48,233 nucleotides of DNA from an uncultured Blautia sp. (GTDB taxonomy: Bacteria > Bacillota > Clostridia > Lachnospirales > Lachnospiraceae), in assembly GCA_934364795.1 (NCBI GenBank), contig CAKRMK010000023.1:1-48233 (forward strand), read 5' to 3'. The notes below the pieces were generated by a model. The model was not told the origin of the DNA. It did no database searches and worked only from the letters and a program-made list of their open reading frames with translations. The first letter of the stretch is position 1. Every line of letters begins with the position of its first letter. Position numbers and translations under genes: made by a program. This document shows positions 40,223 to 48,233 of the stretch, one piece after another.

Positions 40223-41389
40223 TTACCACTGTGCAAAGGAATTGTCATCTTTGAAAAATGCTGTCGGGGTTCCCCATCTTCCATCAAATGAGTTTTCTTT
40301 TATGCCGTCTTCATCAACTTCCACTCCAAGTCCTGGTCCCTGTGGAATCTCAATATAACCATCCACGATTTCAAATGGTTTCTTAAGATAAACAGTTCCA
40401 AGATCCCAGCCATTTTCCATAGTTGGATGTTCCTGTGCGGTAAAGTTCGGAATAACGGTATCAATCTGTAAGCAGGCTGCCAGAGCCAGCGGTCCCAACG
40501 GATTATGAGGAGCAAGAGAGCAATAATAATTTTCTCCCATTGCAGCAATTTTCATTACCTGTGAAATACCGCCTGCATGGCATACATCTGGCTGCAATAC
40601 AGTTGCTGCCTGTTTTTCCAGCACTTCCCGGTATTCAAAGGTTGTAAATTTGCGTTCTCCGGTTGCAATTGGAATTGTTGTCATTCTTGCAATTTTTGCC
40701 ATAACATCTACATTTTCCGGAAGTACCGGTTCTTCAATAAACATTAAGCCGTATGGCTCTAATTCCCTGCAAAGCCAGGGTGCCATAGCCGGGGAAACTC
40801 TTCCGTGGAAATCTACTGCAAGATCAATATCATCACCGATTGCTTCTCTGATCTTCGCAATTCTTTCTACAAAACGTGTTACCATGGCAGGTGTTTCAAT
40901 GTGGCGGTATGGGCAGAGGAAAGGAGTTTTTAAAGATTTGAAGCCTTTTTTCACCTTAATCTTTGCATTTTCTACCAGAAGATCCCTGCACTCCTGCTCG
41001 TCTCTTTCTGTGTAGTCAATATTTCCGCAAATATGTGCATACATCCGGATCCTGTCTCTGGATTTTCCACCAAGCAGCTGCCATACCGGAACATTTAACC
41101 ATTTTCCTTTAATGTCCCAGAGAGCCTGCTCAATACCACTGATAGCACTGTAAACAGCGCCACCAGCACGGTAAAATCCACTTGCATACATCACTTTGTA
41201 CAGATATTCAATATTTCTTGGATCCTGTCCGATAATGATATCCTTCAGTGAATCCACAGCGGCTGCAGTCACAAGGTTATATCCTTCCAGATCACATTCA
41301 CCCCAGCCTGTAATGCCTTCATCTGTAGTTACTTTTACAAAAATCCATCTTGGTTTCACATGAAAAGTCTCAACACCTGTAATTTTCAT
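40223..41389 (-). CDS. dgoD: D-galactonate dehydratase-type enolase-superfamily enzyme
   Basis: A 388-residue mandelate-racemase/enolase family member that closely follows DgoD: MKITGVETFHVKPRWIFVKV, YASGFYRAGGAVYSAISGIE, the DFHGRVS metal/His motif, EEP and GERKF metal ligands, APHNPLGPLALAA with the second catalytic His, and a C-terminal DNSFAQW. It would convert D-galactonate to 2-dehydro-3-deoxygalactonate. The segment before DFHGR (KVKKGFKSLKTPFLCPYRHIE) is longer and different from E. coli DgoD, so a related sugar acid such as gluconate cannot be excluded. Kinase and aldolase genes next to it complete the pathway. Confidence 0.85.
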   Translation of the reverse strand: MKITGVETFHVKPRWIFVKVTTDEGITGWGECDLEGYNLVTAAAVDSLKDIIIGQDPRNIEYLYKVMYASGFYRAGGAVYSAISGIEQALWDIKGKWLNVPVWQLLGGKSRDRIRMYAHICGNIDYTERDEQECRDLLVENAKIKVKKGFKSLKTPFLCPYRHIETPAMVTRFVERIAKIREAIGDDIDLAVDFHGRVSPAMAPWLCRELEPYGLMFIEEPVLPENVDVMAKIARMTTIPIATGERKFTTFEYREVLEKQAATVLQPDVCHAGGISQVMKIAAMGENYYCSLAPHNPLGPLALAACLQIDTVIPNFTAQEHPTMENGWDLGTVYLKKPFEIVDGYIEIPQGPGLGVEVDEDGIKENSFDGRWGTPTAFFKDDNSFAQW

Positions 41390-41407
41390 ATTTTTAATCT
41401 CCTCGTC

Positions 41408-42430
41408 TTATCTTTGAACAAATCCCTTGTTTCCATTCTGGATCAGAAGGTTTACATCTTCTATGGTGCTCAAATTATAATCATATTCAATGGTGTGCTT
41501 CAGACAGGATGCCGCAGCGGCAAATTCAATTGCTTTTTGTGGATCATACCCGCTAGCCAGAGAATAAATCAGTGCGCCTGCAAAAGAATCACCACCACCC
41601 AGTCTGTCTACAATTTCAAATTTGTAATCAGCTGAATAATAGGCTTCTCCATTTGTATAAAGCATGCCGCTCCAGCCATTTACACTGGCGGAAATGCTTG
41701 TCCGTAAGGTAGCTGCAACCATCTTACATCCAAAACGTTGTGCAACCTGCTCTGCTACGCTTCTGCAGTTTTCCTTTCTGTGTTCCTCTGTGCCTTCCTC
41801 TTCGTATTTTCCATGAATTCCTAATACGTCTTTTGCCTGTCCTTCGTTGATCAGGCACACATCTACGTATTCCAGTAATTCTGTCATTACTTTTCCTGCG
41901 GCTTCTTTGGTCCACAGCTTTTCTCTGTAATTGATATCACAGCAGACCGTTATGTTTTTCTTTTTGCAGGCTTTCAGGGCATCTTTGCAAATCTCCACAC
42001 ATTCACCGCCAAGTGCGGGGGTAATTCCTGTGAAATGGAACCAGCTGGCACCTTCCAGTATTTTGTCCCAGTCAAAATCAGATCTTTTTGCCAGGGCAAT
42101 GGAGGAATTCTGGCGGTCATATAAAACCTTTACCGGCCTTTGGGAAACACCTTTTTCCACAAAATAAGTTCCAAGCCTTGGACCTCCGTAAACAATTTTA
42201 TCTACTCCTACGCCATATTTCCGTAATTCCATTGCGGCTCGTTTTCCTAATACATTTTCCGGAAGCTTGGTTATGAAATCCACATCCATTCCAAAATTTG
42301 CAATGGATACTGCTGCGTTTGCCTCCCCGCCTGCAAATGAAATATTTAAGGACGGAGCCTGCAGCAATTCCATGTACCCTTCCGGATTCAGCCGCATCAT
42401 AATCTCTCCAAATGTCACTACTCTACTCAT
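41408..42430 (-). CDS. kdgK: 2-dehydro-3-deoxy sugar-acid kinase, PfkB/ribokinase family
   Basis: A 340-residue carbohydrate kinase with the PfkB signatures SFAGGEANAAVSIANFG near the N-terminus and DRLGGGDSFAGAL with the catalytic Asp near the C-terminus. The family phosphorylates 2-dehydro-3-deoxy-gluconate or -galactonate at O6. ATG at 42430 overlaps the aldolase stop by 8 nt, with GGAGAGACGA upstream. An earlier ATG lies inside the aldolase gene. Its place between dehydratase and aldolase genes fixes the role but not the epimer. Confidence 0.88.
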   Translation of the reverse strand: MSRVVTFGEIMMRLNPEGYMELLQAPSLNISFAGGEANAAVSIANFGMDVDFITKLPENVLGKRAAMELRKYGVGVDKIVYGGPRLGTYFVEKGVSQRPVKVLYDRQNSSIALAKRSDFDWDKILEGASWFHFTGITPALGGECVEICKDALKACKKKNITVCCDINYREKLWTKEAAGKVMTELLEYVDVCLINEGQAKDVLGIHGKYEEEGTEEHRKENCRSVAEQVAQRFGCKMVAATLRTSISASVNGWSGMLYTNGEAYYSADYKFEIVDRLGGGDSFAGALIYSLASGYDPQKAIEFAAAASCLKHTIEYDYNLSTIEDVNLLIQNGNKGFVQR

Positions 42431-43085
42431 TCGTCTCTCCATGCAGTTTTTCGATAGTCAGTTTTGCTGCTTCTGTAATTTTTTCAAATTCACCGGATGC
42501 AACCCATTTTTTGTTTGCAATTTCTCCGCCAATTCCTGCTCCGGCTGCTCCGGCTTTCATATATGCATCAATATTTTTGTAACTGATGCCGCCTACCACC
42601 ATAAGCGGAATATAATTCAGAGGACCTTTGAGAGCTTTCAAATATTCAGGACCCAATGATACGGCTGGAAAAACTTTTACATAATCGGCGCCGTTCTTTG
42701 CAGCCTCTGCAATTTCCGTTGCGGAAAAAGCTCCCGGGATGGACACCATTCCCAGTTTTACAGTTTCCTGAATGACCTGCGGATTCATATCCGGGGAAAT
42801 AATGTAGTTCGCTCCGGCTTCCTTCGCCATTTTCACCTGTTCCAGGCTCATTACAGTTCCCGCTCCGCATAAAAGTTTTCCTTCATAGTGAGCTGCTGTC
42901 TCTGAAATATTACGACAGGTTTCTTCCCATTTCTGTGGAGACTTCTGGTCGAAGGTGAATTCTACCAGACGGATTCCGCCCTTAAAGAGGGCTTCTATGA
43001 GCTTCTCTCTGTCTGTTCCGTAAATTCCCCTTACGATAACAATAATTTTGTTTTCATTTATCTGTTGGATAATCTGTTCTCGCAA
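42423..43085 (-). CDS. 2-dehydro-3-deoxy-6-phosphogalactonate/gluconate aldolase
   Basis: A KDPG/KDPGal aldolase of about 220 residues: IIVIVRGIYG, catalytic Glu in IRLVEFTFDQ, GAGTV, Schiff-base Lys in GADYVKVFPA and the phosphate-binding VVGGIS. It splits the phosphorylated keto-deoxy acid into pyruvate and glyceraldehyde-3-phosphate. I prefer the TTG at 43085, because AAAGGAG lies 7 nt before it. A longer ATG start at 43112 would put that site inside the gene. Confidence 0.88.
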   Translation of the reverse strand: MREQIIQQINENKIIVIVRGIYGTDREKLIEALFKGGIRLVEFTFDQKSPQKWEETCRNISETAAHYEGKLLCGAGTVMSLEQVKMAKEAGANYIISPDMNPQVIQETVKLGMVSIPGAFSATEIAEAAKNGADYVKVFPAVSLGPEYLKALKGPLNYIPLMVVGGISYKNIDAYMKAGAAGAGIGGEIANKKWVASGEFEKITEAAKLTIEKLHGETNE

Positions 43086-43127
43086 CCTTTTTCTCCTTTC
43101 CCTGTGAATCATACTTTTATTTCAAAA

Positions 43128-44096
43128 TCACTCATACAATGGAATCTCATATCCCCAGGATTTCCGGATTCCATCCATGATTTCCATCACTCTTACTGTT
43201 TCTTCATGAGGCATTTCCGGACACTCTTTTTCGCCTGCTGCAATTGCTCTTGCACACGCCTCTACTTCGTATTCATATCCTGTGATCTGCGCCGGAGGCA
43301 GATAAGAAGCAACTTCTTTATAGTTCTGGTCAAATACTGTAATTTTCTCCGGGTTGTTAATATTCTGTACCTGGATAAAACCTTTTGTTCCAAAAATGCT
43401 GCCTACACGGTCGGAGATCTCACGGGCTCCGCACTGCAAAGTCGCCATCCGGTCTCCTTCAAAAACCATTGCAATGGTATCCAGAATGTCTACTCCGTCT
43501 TTAAAAATTGCAATTGCCTGCACATCCTTTAACTTGTCTCCCAGAACCATGCTGGCAAAATTGATAGGATAGACTCCTACATCAAGTAAAGCTCCGCCTG
43601 CCAGTTCCGGTTTACGGATACGCTCCACATTGCTGATGGTGTAGTTTAAATTCGCAGTGACTGAAGTTACCTCACCAATCACACCGCTCTCAATAATCTC
43701 ATTGATCATTTTTCTGGATGGCATATATCTTGTCCAGATTGCCTCTGTGATCAACAGGTTCTTCTCTTTTGCCAGGGCAAAAAGTTTTCTCGCCTGATCT
43801 GCATTTACAGTAAATGCTTTTTCACACAGCACATTCTTCCCTGCTTCCAGGCACATCTTCGCATGAAGATAATGGTGGGAATGAGGGGTTGCAATATAAA
43901 CCAGGTCAATTTGAGGATCTGCAAGCATTTCCTCATAAGAACCATAGGCTTTGGCAACACCATTTTCTCTGGCAAAGGCCTGTGCTCTTTCCAGGTTTCT
44001 GGCTGCTACTGCATAATTTTCCACATCCTTCATTCCGGATACTGTTTTTGCCATTTTGACTGCAATATTTCCCGCTCCAAGAATTCCAATCTTCAC
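43128..44096 (-). CDS. Gfo/Idh/MocA-family NAD(P)-dependent oxidoreductase
   Basis: A 322-residue sugar oxidoreductase: Rossmann motif MKIGILGAGNIAVKM, DLVYIATPHSHHYLHAKMCL, the catalytic-Lys motif LCEKAFTVN and the family's GGALLDVGVYPINFA. It starts with GTG after AAAGGTGG. As the first gene of the operon it may produce the aldonic acid, or interconvert sugars before the dehydratase step. The actual substrate is unknown. Confidence 0.88.
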   Translation of the reverse strand: MKIGILGAGNIAVKMAKTVSGMKDVENYAVAARNLERAQAFARENGVAKAYGSYEEMLADPQIDLVYIATPHSHHYLHAKMCLEAGKNVLCEKAFTVNADQARKLFALAKEKNLLITEAIWTRYMPSRKMINEIIESGVIGEVTSVTANLNYTISNVERIRKPELAGGALLDVGVYPINFASMVLGDKLKDVQAIAIFKDGVDILDTIAMVFEGDRMATLQCGAREISDRVGSIFGTKGFIQVQNINNPEKITVFDQNYKEVASYLPPAQITGYEYEVEACARAIAAGEKECPEMPHEETVRVMEIMDGIRKSWGYEIPLYE

Positions 44097-44213
44097 TTCT
44101 TAATTCCACCTTTCTGCTTATTGTCAGAATTATATGATTCCTATGGATTTCTGTTATTCATTTTATTCCTTACTTTATATTTGTTTCTTTGTTTTATGTT
44201 TGTTTTATATTTG

Positions 44214-44248
44214 TTTCATTCTTTGAAATGCTGTTTTATTCTTTGAAC
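44214..44248 (-). promoter_or_regulatory. Candidate IclR operators just downstream of the operon promoter
   Basis: TTTCATTCTTTGAAA (44214-44228) is a 5-5-5 inverted repeat. A close copy, TTTTATTCTTTGAAC (44234-44248), lies 20 bp further up, next to the promoter -10. TTTC/GAAA palindromes of this length are typical IclR-family sites. Repression of the operon in the absence of its sugar acid is the likely role. Confidence 0.55.
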
Positions 44249-44259
44249 TTCTTGGCTAT

Positions 44260-44288
44260 AATATACTATTTCAGAATTTATTTGTCAA
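44260..44288 (-). promoter_or_regulatory. Promoter of the sugar-acid operon
   Basis: On the minus strand a perfect TTGACA (44288-44283) is followed after 17 bp by TATATT (44265-44260). The leader to the GTG start is about 160 nt and holds the tandem palindromes and A-rich repeats (AAACAAATATAAA twice). The remaining part of the 44097-44463 gap, up to the IclR start, shows no clear promoter for that gene. Confidence 0.8.
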
Positions 44289-44463
44289 CAGGGTATTGTA
44301 TTTTTGTTAGTTTTCCATTGTTTTCTATTGTTTTTTTGTATATTATGTTCAAAACTTTTGAGGGTTAGAAATTTATGTTCTATTATTTTTGTTTTACTTA
44401 TTGAAACTGACTGCAATATCCGCTAATATAATTGATAAAGAAGATAAATTTAGGAGATAAATT

Positions 44464-45258
44464 ATGGAGCAAACCAATGTCCGCCTTGTAGATCGTGTAT
44501 TAGATGTGATGGAAACTCTGGCCAGGTATCCAAACGGGGCTACCATCGCCACTCTCACTGCTGAAACCGGAATTCACAAATCAACTATATATCGTTTACT
44601 TACAACTTTGATTAACCGTGGATATGTTACCAAAGATCAGGAAGACAGTACATACCGTATGACTTTGCGTACTTACCGCATTGGAAGCTGTGCTGTTCCC
44701 AGCTTTGATTTGCTGGATCTGTCCAAAAATACTTTGCGGGAGCTTTGCCAGGTAAGCCGTGAAGCTGTTCACCTTGCAATTCCAGATGGTCCCACAATTG
44801 TATATTTGTTTAAAGAAGTGTCATCAGAGAATGTCCTTAGAATTTCTTCCCGGACAGGTTCTTATAATTATATGTATTATACAGGACTTGGAAAGGCGCT
44901 GATGGCATGCATGCCTTCTGAAGAGGTGAAAAATATATGGAAAAATTCAGAAATACAGAAATTTACCCCTAATACCATCACAGATTTTCCTTCCCTTGTG
45001 AAAGAACTGGAGGAAACCCGTAAGCGGGGATATGCAATTGATAATGAAGAGCATGAAATGGGTGTTGGATGTATTGCAGATGTGATCCGGGATGCAGATA
45101 GCAAAGTGGTGGCAGCTATCAGTATTTCTACTTTAACAGTACGAATGGATGAAGATTTCCTTAACCGCACGATCCCGCTTCTGCATAAAACAGCAAAGAC
45201 CATTTCTTCTATGCTGGGATATGTTCCGTCGGAAGAGCATCCGCAGCTTATTTATTGA
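44464..45258 (+). CDS. IclR-family transcriptional regulator
   Basis: A 264-residue protein with an N-terminal winged helix (RVLDVMETLARYPNGATIAT, then ETGIHKSTIYRLLTTLINRG) and the IclR effector domain (REAVHLAIPDGPTIVYLFKE, YTGLGKALMACMPSEEV, NEEHEMGVGCIADVIRD). IclR proteins commonly control sugar-acid catabolism (KdgR, DgoR-like functions) and respond to pathway intermediates. It is divergent from the operon. The ribosome site TAGGAG lies 9 nt before ATG. Confidence 0.92.
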   Translation: MEQTNVRLVDRVLDVMETLARYPNGATIATLTAETGIHKSTIYRLLTTLINRGYVTKDQEDSTYRMTLRTYRIGSCAVPSFDLLDLSKNTLRELCQVSREAVHLAIPDGPTIVYLFKEVSSENVLRISSRTGSYNYMYYTGLGKALMACMPSEEVKNIWKNSEIQKFTPNTITDFPSLVKELEETRKRGYAIDNEEHEMGVGCIADVIRDADSKVVAAISISTLTVRMDEDFLNRTIPLLHKTAKTISSMLGYVPSEEHPQLIY

Positions 45259-45395
45259 TTTACTACGTAAATCGCTATTTTCTCATGCTCGATGGGTTCC
45301 AAATCCCAAAATCTTTTCATGCATGAACAGCTTGTTGACCTTTTGACCTTGATACCATATTATAAATTTATCATTTTTATCAGGAGGAATCTACT

Positions 45396-46022
45396 ATGAA
45401 TGAAAATTTAGAAAAACGTAACCAGGCTCTGGCAAACACTGTAATTAAAGGCCTGAAATCCCGTAATATGACAGGTCATTACGCAGGCAGCAAAGAAGAA
45501 GCGCTGAAATTAGCGCTGGAGCTGATTCCAGAGGGAAGCACCATTGCAATGGGCGGATGTACAAGTGCCCATGAAATTGGACTGATCAATGCATTGGAAA
45601 ATGGGAATTATCATTATTTAGACCGTGAAAAAATGGATGCCCGCGAGGGTCTTATGGCAGCTTATGATGCAGACATTTTTCTCTCAAGTGCAAATGCCCT
45701 TACTGACGATGGTATTCTGGTAAACATCGACGGAAATTCCAATCGTGTTTCCTGTATTGCCCAGGGACCGAAGAAAGTAGTTTTTATTGTTGGCATCAAT
45801 AAGGTCTGTAGTGATCTGGACGCAGCTATGAAACGTGCCAGAAACGTAGCTGCACCGGCAAATGCTCAGCGCTTTGATATAAAAACACCTTGCAAGGAAA
45901 CCGGAAAGTGCTTCAATTGCAAATCTCCGGATACTATTTGCTGTCAGTTTCTTATTACCAGATATTCCAGACATACCGACAGAATCCATGTAATCCTTGT
46001 AAATGACAGTCTTGGATTTTGA
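45396..46022 (+). CDS. LUD-domain protein (LutC/DUF162 family)
   Basis: A 208-residue LUD-fold protein: EGSTIAMGGCTSAHEIGLIN, then AYDADIFLSSANALTDDGIL, VNIDGNSNRVSCIAQGPKKV and a Cys-rich tail (TPCKETGKCFNCKSPDTICC). LUD proteins take part in lactate oxidation (LutC) or are uncharacterised. The small stand-alone form with the CxxxxxCxxCxxxxxxCC tail is common in clostridia and may bind a metal or cluster. AGGAGG lies before ATG. It follows the IclR gene in the same direction and could share its regulation. Confidence 0.88.
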   Translation: MNENLEKRNQALANTVIKGLKSRNMTGHYAGSKEEALKLALELIPEGSTIAMGGCTSAHEIGLINALENGNYHYLDREKMDAREGLMAAYDADIFLSSANALTDDGILVNIDGNSNRVSCIAQGPKKVVFIVGINKVCSDLDAAMKRARNVAAPANAQRFDIKTPCKETGKCFNCKSPDTICCQFLITRYSRHTDRIHVILVNDSLGF

Positions 46023-46030
46023 TTTATCGC

Positions 46031-46070
46031 AAAAAATGGCGCCGACCTTTTACAGCCGACGCCATTCTTA
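46031..46070 (-). terminator. Convergent terminator between the LUD and Hsp20 genes
   Basis: The arms AATGGCG and CGCCATT, extended inward by CG pairs, flank a hairpin between converging genes. The minus strand continues with TTTTTT, which gives a strong signal for Hsp20. The plus-strand T-run is weaker. Confidence 0.75.
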
Positions 46071-46074
46071 TACA

Positions 46075-46542
46075 TCATCCTTCAATAGCAATGTGTTTCT
46101 TCTCTTCTACTGCAGGTTTCGCTTCTTTCTTCGGAACAAACAGTTTCAGGATGCCGTGTTTAAATTCAGCCTTTACATCCTCCTGCTGTACATCCTCACC
46201 TACATAGAAGCTTCTGCTGCATGCTCCTGCGTAACGCTCCCTGCGGATGTAACGTCCGGATTCTTTCTCCTTCTCGTCCTTGTCCAGGCCTTTCTCTGCA
46301 CTGATGGTCAGATAACCATTCTCAAGGGAAGCCTTAATCTCATCTTTGGTAAATCCCGGAAGATCTACAACCAGTTCATATCCGTTATCCAGTTCCTTAA
46401 TATCGGTCTTCATAACGTGGCTGGCTCTCTTGCCATACAGCTTCTTCTCGGTATCCTTCATTGCTTTATCATCATAATAAAATGGAAAATCATTAAAGAA
46501 ATCATCAAATAAGTTCTCTCCAAAAATACTAGGCATTAACAT
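46075..46542 (-). CDS. Hsp20/alpha-crystallin small heat-shock protein
   Basis: A 155-residue holdase chaperone. The short N-terminal arm (MLMPSIFGENLFDDFFNDFP) is followed by the alpha-crystallin domain (DIKELDNGYELVVDLPGFTK, LENGYLTISAEK, RYAGACSRSFYVGEDVQQED, FKHGILKLFVPKK). The tail ends AVEEKKHIAIEG, where IAI is the IxI motif that docks the tail in oligomers. It sits downstream of a promoter overlapped by a CIRCE element. The ribosome site GGAGAG lies 7 nt before ATG. Confidence 0.95.
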   Translation of the reverse strand: MLMPSIFGENLFDDFFNDFPFYYDDKAMKDTEKKLYGKRASHVMKTDIKELDNGYELVVDLPGFTKDEIKASLENGYLTISAEKGLDKDEKEKESGRYIRRERYAGACSRSFYVGEDVQQEDVKAEFKHGILKLFVPKKEAKPAVEEKKHIAIEG

Positions 46543-46663
46543 AAGTCATCTCTCCTTTTTTCATATATGCTGTTTACCTTGTTTCTTGGAACTTGGGTAA
46601 TTGGGAATTCATAGAACTTTTATCTTTCGTTCTCTTTTTATCCCCTTCCTTTGTTCTAGTTGT

Positions 46664-46706
46664 AATATAGCACTTATTATTAGCACTGTCAAGAGGTGAG
46701 TGCTAA
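46664..46706 (-). promoter_or_regulatory. Hsp20 promoter with overlapping CIRCE (HrcA) operator
   Basis: TTAGCACTG (46680-46688), a 9-nt spacer and GAGTGCTAA (46698-46706) match the CIRCE consensus with one mismatch. On the minus strand TTGACA (46692-46687) lies inside the element, and TATATT (46669-46664) follows after 17 bp. HrcA bound here would cover the -35. CIRCE normally governs groE and dnaK, so the small chaperone appears to be part of the HrcA regulon. Confidence 0.92.
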
Positions 46707-46780
46707 TTATTTTGTGAAGAATTTGTGACCCTTTGTGAAGCCTTGATAAATTGCAAAACAGTTTTCGTTTTCTTATGTCG

Positions 46781-46810
46781 AAAAGAGGTACCGCCTTTTG
46801 GCAGTACCCC
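46781..46810 (-). terminator. Terminator of the toroid-protein gene
   Basis: The arms GGTACCGCC (46787-46795) and GGCAGTACC (46800-46808) pair with one mismatch around a TTTT loop, and the minus strand continues with TCTTTT. It lies about 40 bp after the stop codon. Confidence 0.75.
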
Positions 46811-46849
46811 CTGTTTTCTTTAGTATTAGTTTGTTTACTCTGTGTAAAA

Positions 46850-47998
46850 TCATGTGCATAGTATAAATCCTGTTTTTATTTTTCTTTCATATAAACTATA
46901 CAATTTCTCGCATTCCATACATATCCATCCTGCTTCGCCTGTGTATAGCGGATATTTTCGGTTCTCACAGTATTCTGCTTCATAATTTCTTATCATTTCC
47001 AAAAGGTTATTGATATCCCCCATCTGCACAGCAGCCATTCCTGTCATTGCCCACAAAAAGCCATTTCTATTTTTATTCAGCTTCTGCCACTGAAACTTTT
47101 CCGTAAACTGCTCATATAATATCTTTTGCTTTTTCTTCTCTTTTACTGGAAATTCATAAATCAGCGGATAAATCTGAGCAACTCCATCCGGATAAAATTC
47201 TTTCTGGTGATACCGATCACTGTTTTCAATAATTCTCCATCTTTGATTTGCATCATCCCAGAATATCTTTTCGATCTGTGCCTGTATCTTATTACGCATT
47301 TCACTGATTGCCTGCACATCTTTTAGCCCTGCATGTTCCAATTCGTACAGGCCTTTCCATACTTCCAGATTATCCATCAGATAAACTGTTGTATTTTCTT
47401 CTGAGACCTGTGTAATTCCATCCTGCATCAGGCTTTGAATCTTTTTTAATGCAAGGCTGATTCCCTTTTTCCAGTATTCCGGCAGGTCTGTACTTTCTGT
47501 CTTTTCCAGATATTTTCCCATAAGAAAAAGATACATACCAAGATACCCGTCTTCGGAATCAGCCTTTTCTTTATAAATAAGTTTCCCACTCTCTTTCCTG
47601 TAGATTCCCATTTTTCCATCTGTTTCAAGCAAAATCCCGGTATGCCAGTCCAGATACCTGCCAACAGCTTTTTCCTCTGTTTCAGTAATGGGGCAGTTTT
47701 TTGTTTCTGCCAGAAGCCCCAGTGCAGCCATACATGCAAAGTATGGATTAACATCTCCGGCTTTACTTCCATTCATGTAAATTTCGCCCTCAGGGTCCTG
47801 ATTCTCAAGAATCCACTTTTTTTCTTTGGTCAGGACTGTTTCCAGCCATTTCTGCCGGGCATTTATTTCTTTTCTCAGGTTCTGATAATAAATGAACATA
47901 AGTGAAATCCCCACAGTTATGCAAAATATAATAAGTTTCATCACGTTCTTTCGATGTTTCACTTTTCTTTTGCATTGGTTCTGTTTATGTTCATGCAT
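46850..47998 (-). CDS. Membrane-anchored alpha/alpha-toroid (six-hairpin glycosidase-like) protein
   Basis: A 382-residue protein with a basic start, one transmembrane helix ([20 protein letters not shown], about 20-39) and an extracytoplasmic domain of paired helices: [84 protein letters not shown]. The pattern suggests an alpha/alpha toroid such as those of glycan hydrolases or lyases. I cannot assign a catalytic pair. GGAGG precedes ATG, and the gene overlaps the upstream epimerase stop by 8 nt. This places it in an envelope polysaccharide operon that continues outside the window. Confidence 0.65.
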   Translation of the reverse strand: MHEHKQNQCKRKVKHRKNVMKLIIFCITVGISLMFIYYQNLRKEINARQKWLETVLTKEKKWILENQDPEGEIYMNGSKAGDVNPYFACMAALGLLAETKNCPITETEEKAVGRYLDWHTGILLETDGKMGIYRKESGKLIYKEKADSEDGYLGMYLFLMGKYLEKTESTDLPEYWKKGISLALKKIQSLMQDGITQVSEENTTVYLMDNLEVWKGLYELEHAGLKDVQAISEMRNKIQAQIEKIFWDDANQRWRIIENSDRYHQKEFYPDGVAQIYPLIYEFPVKEKKKQKILYEQFTEKFQWQKLNKNRNGFLWAMTGMAAVQMGDINNLLEMIRNYEAEYCENRKYPLYTGEAGWICMECEKLYSLYERKIKTGFILCT

Positions 47999-48233
47999 TT
48001 ATATCCTCCAGGATTTTTCTGATTTTGATACTTGCAGTCCCATCACCATAAGGATTTCTGGCCTCACTCATCCTTCTGTAAATCTCCGGCTCTGTAAGAA
48101 GCCTCCTGCATTCTCTGTAAATATCCTCCATCTTCGTGCCTGCAAGCTTTAAGGTTCCTGCTTCCACACCTTCCGGACGTTCTGTTGTATCTCTCATGAC
48201 CAGTACAGGTTTTCCCAGTGCAGGAGCTTCTTC
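47991..48233 (-). CDS. wecB: UDP-N-acetylglucosamine 2-epimerase, C-terminal part (runs off the window edge)
   Basis: The last 80 codons are present. They start in frame at the edge with [20 protein letters not shown], then [13 protein letters not shown], and near the end [12 protein letters not shown]. These are the UDP-binding and C-terminal motifs of WecB/MnaA, which converts UDP-GlcNAc to UDP-ManNAc for capsule or teichoic-acid linkage units. The 5' part lies beyond position 48233. It overlaps the toroid gene by 8 nt. Confidence 0.92.
   Translation of the reverse strand, partial: EEAPALGKPVLVMRDTTERPEGVEAGTLKLAGTKMEDIYRECRRLLTEPEIYRRMSEARNPYGDGTASIKIRKILEDINA

Overview
The window looks like chromosomal DNA of a gut-type Firmicute in the Lachnospiraceae (Blautia-like; the genus is a guess). 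The reasons are the AT-rich base composition, strong AGGAGG ribosome binding sites, very large PPC/Ig-repeat surface proteins that end in an InlB-type repeat plus a fibronectin-III domain, GH3 glycosidases, an SmsC/SmsB-type Fe-S assembly pair, MsmX-style sugar ABC transporters without their own ATPase, and Rpn-family remnants. No rRNA, tRNA, CRISPR array or complete insertion sequence was seen.

Left part (1-13.2 kb): an edge fragment of an HD-domain gene, then two tandem paralogous surface-protein genes on the minus strand. The upstream one is an intact 2633-residue giant. The downstream one has lost its first modules and is frameshifted right after the signal peptide. Both keep the same promoter and nearly the same C-terminus. 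They are followed by an internally deleted Rpn nuclease pseudogene. Middle part (13.2-26.9 kb): a SufC/SufB Fe-S assembly pair diverges from a DUF134-NifX fusion whose promoter carries a perfect palindrome. Next come a MYG1-like phosphoesterase with an extra C-terminal domain, a MATE pump, a GNAT gene touching an N-terminally truncated EAL gene, and an operon of a flavin/ferredoxin protein, a zinc macrodomain and a class-M sirtuin. A riboflavin importer under an FMN riboswitch, a PNPOx/HxlR divergent pair, an unknown conserved protein and an XRE regulator follow.

Right part (26.9-48.2 kb): a secreted CE1-type esterase and two surface beta-glucosidase-type GH3 enzymes lie next to a divergent LytTR response regulator/GHKL kinase pair. 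Both GH3 promoters carry the same direct repeat with a 20-bp period, which suggests that this two-component system controls both enzymes. Then comes a seven-gene galactonate-type operon: oxidoreductase, KDPGal-type aldolase, sugar-acid kinase, DgoD-type dehydratase, two permeases and a binding protein. A divergent IclR gene and tandem palindromes just after the operon promoter suggest its control. A LUD-domain gene, an Hsp20 gene under a CIRCE/HrcA operator, a membrane-anchored alpha/alpha-toroid protein and the tail of a UDP-GlcNAc 2-epimerase close the window.

Read together, the right half describes plant or host glycan breakdown at the cell surface followed by sugar-acid uptake and an Entner-Doudoroff-like split into pyruvate and glyceraldehyde-3-phosphate. 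The most promising leads for new biology are the shared GH3/LytTR promoter element, the flavoprotein-macrodomain-sirtuin operon, the DUF134-NifX/Sms pairing with its palindromic operator, and the mature N-terminus of one GH3 built of eleven 11-residue repeats.
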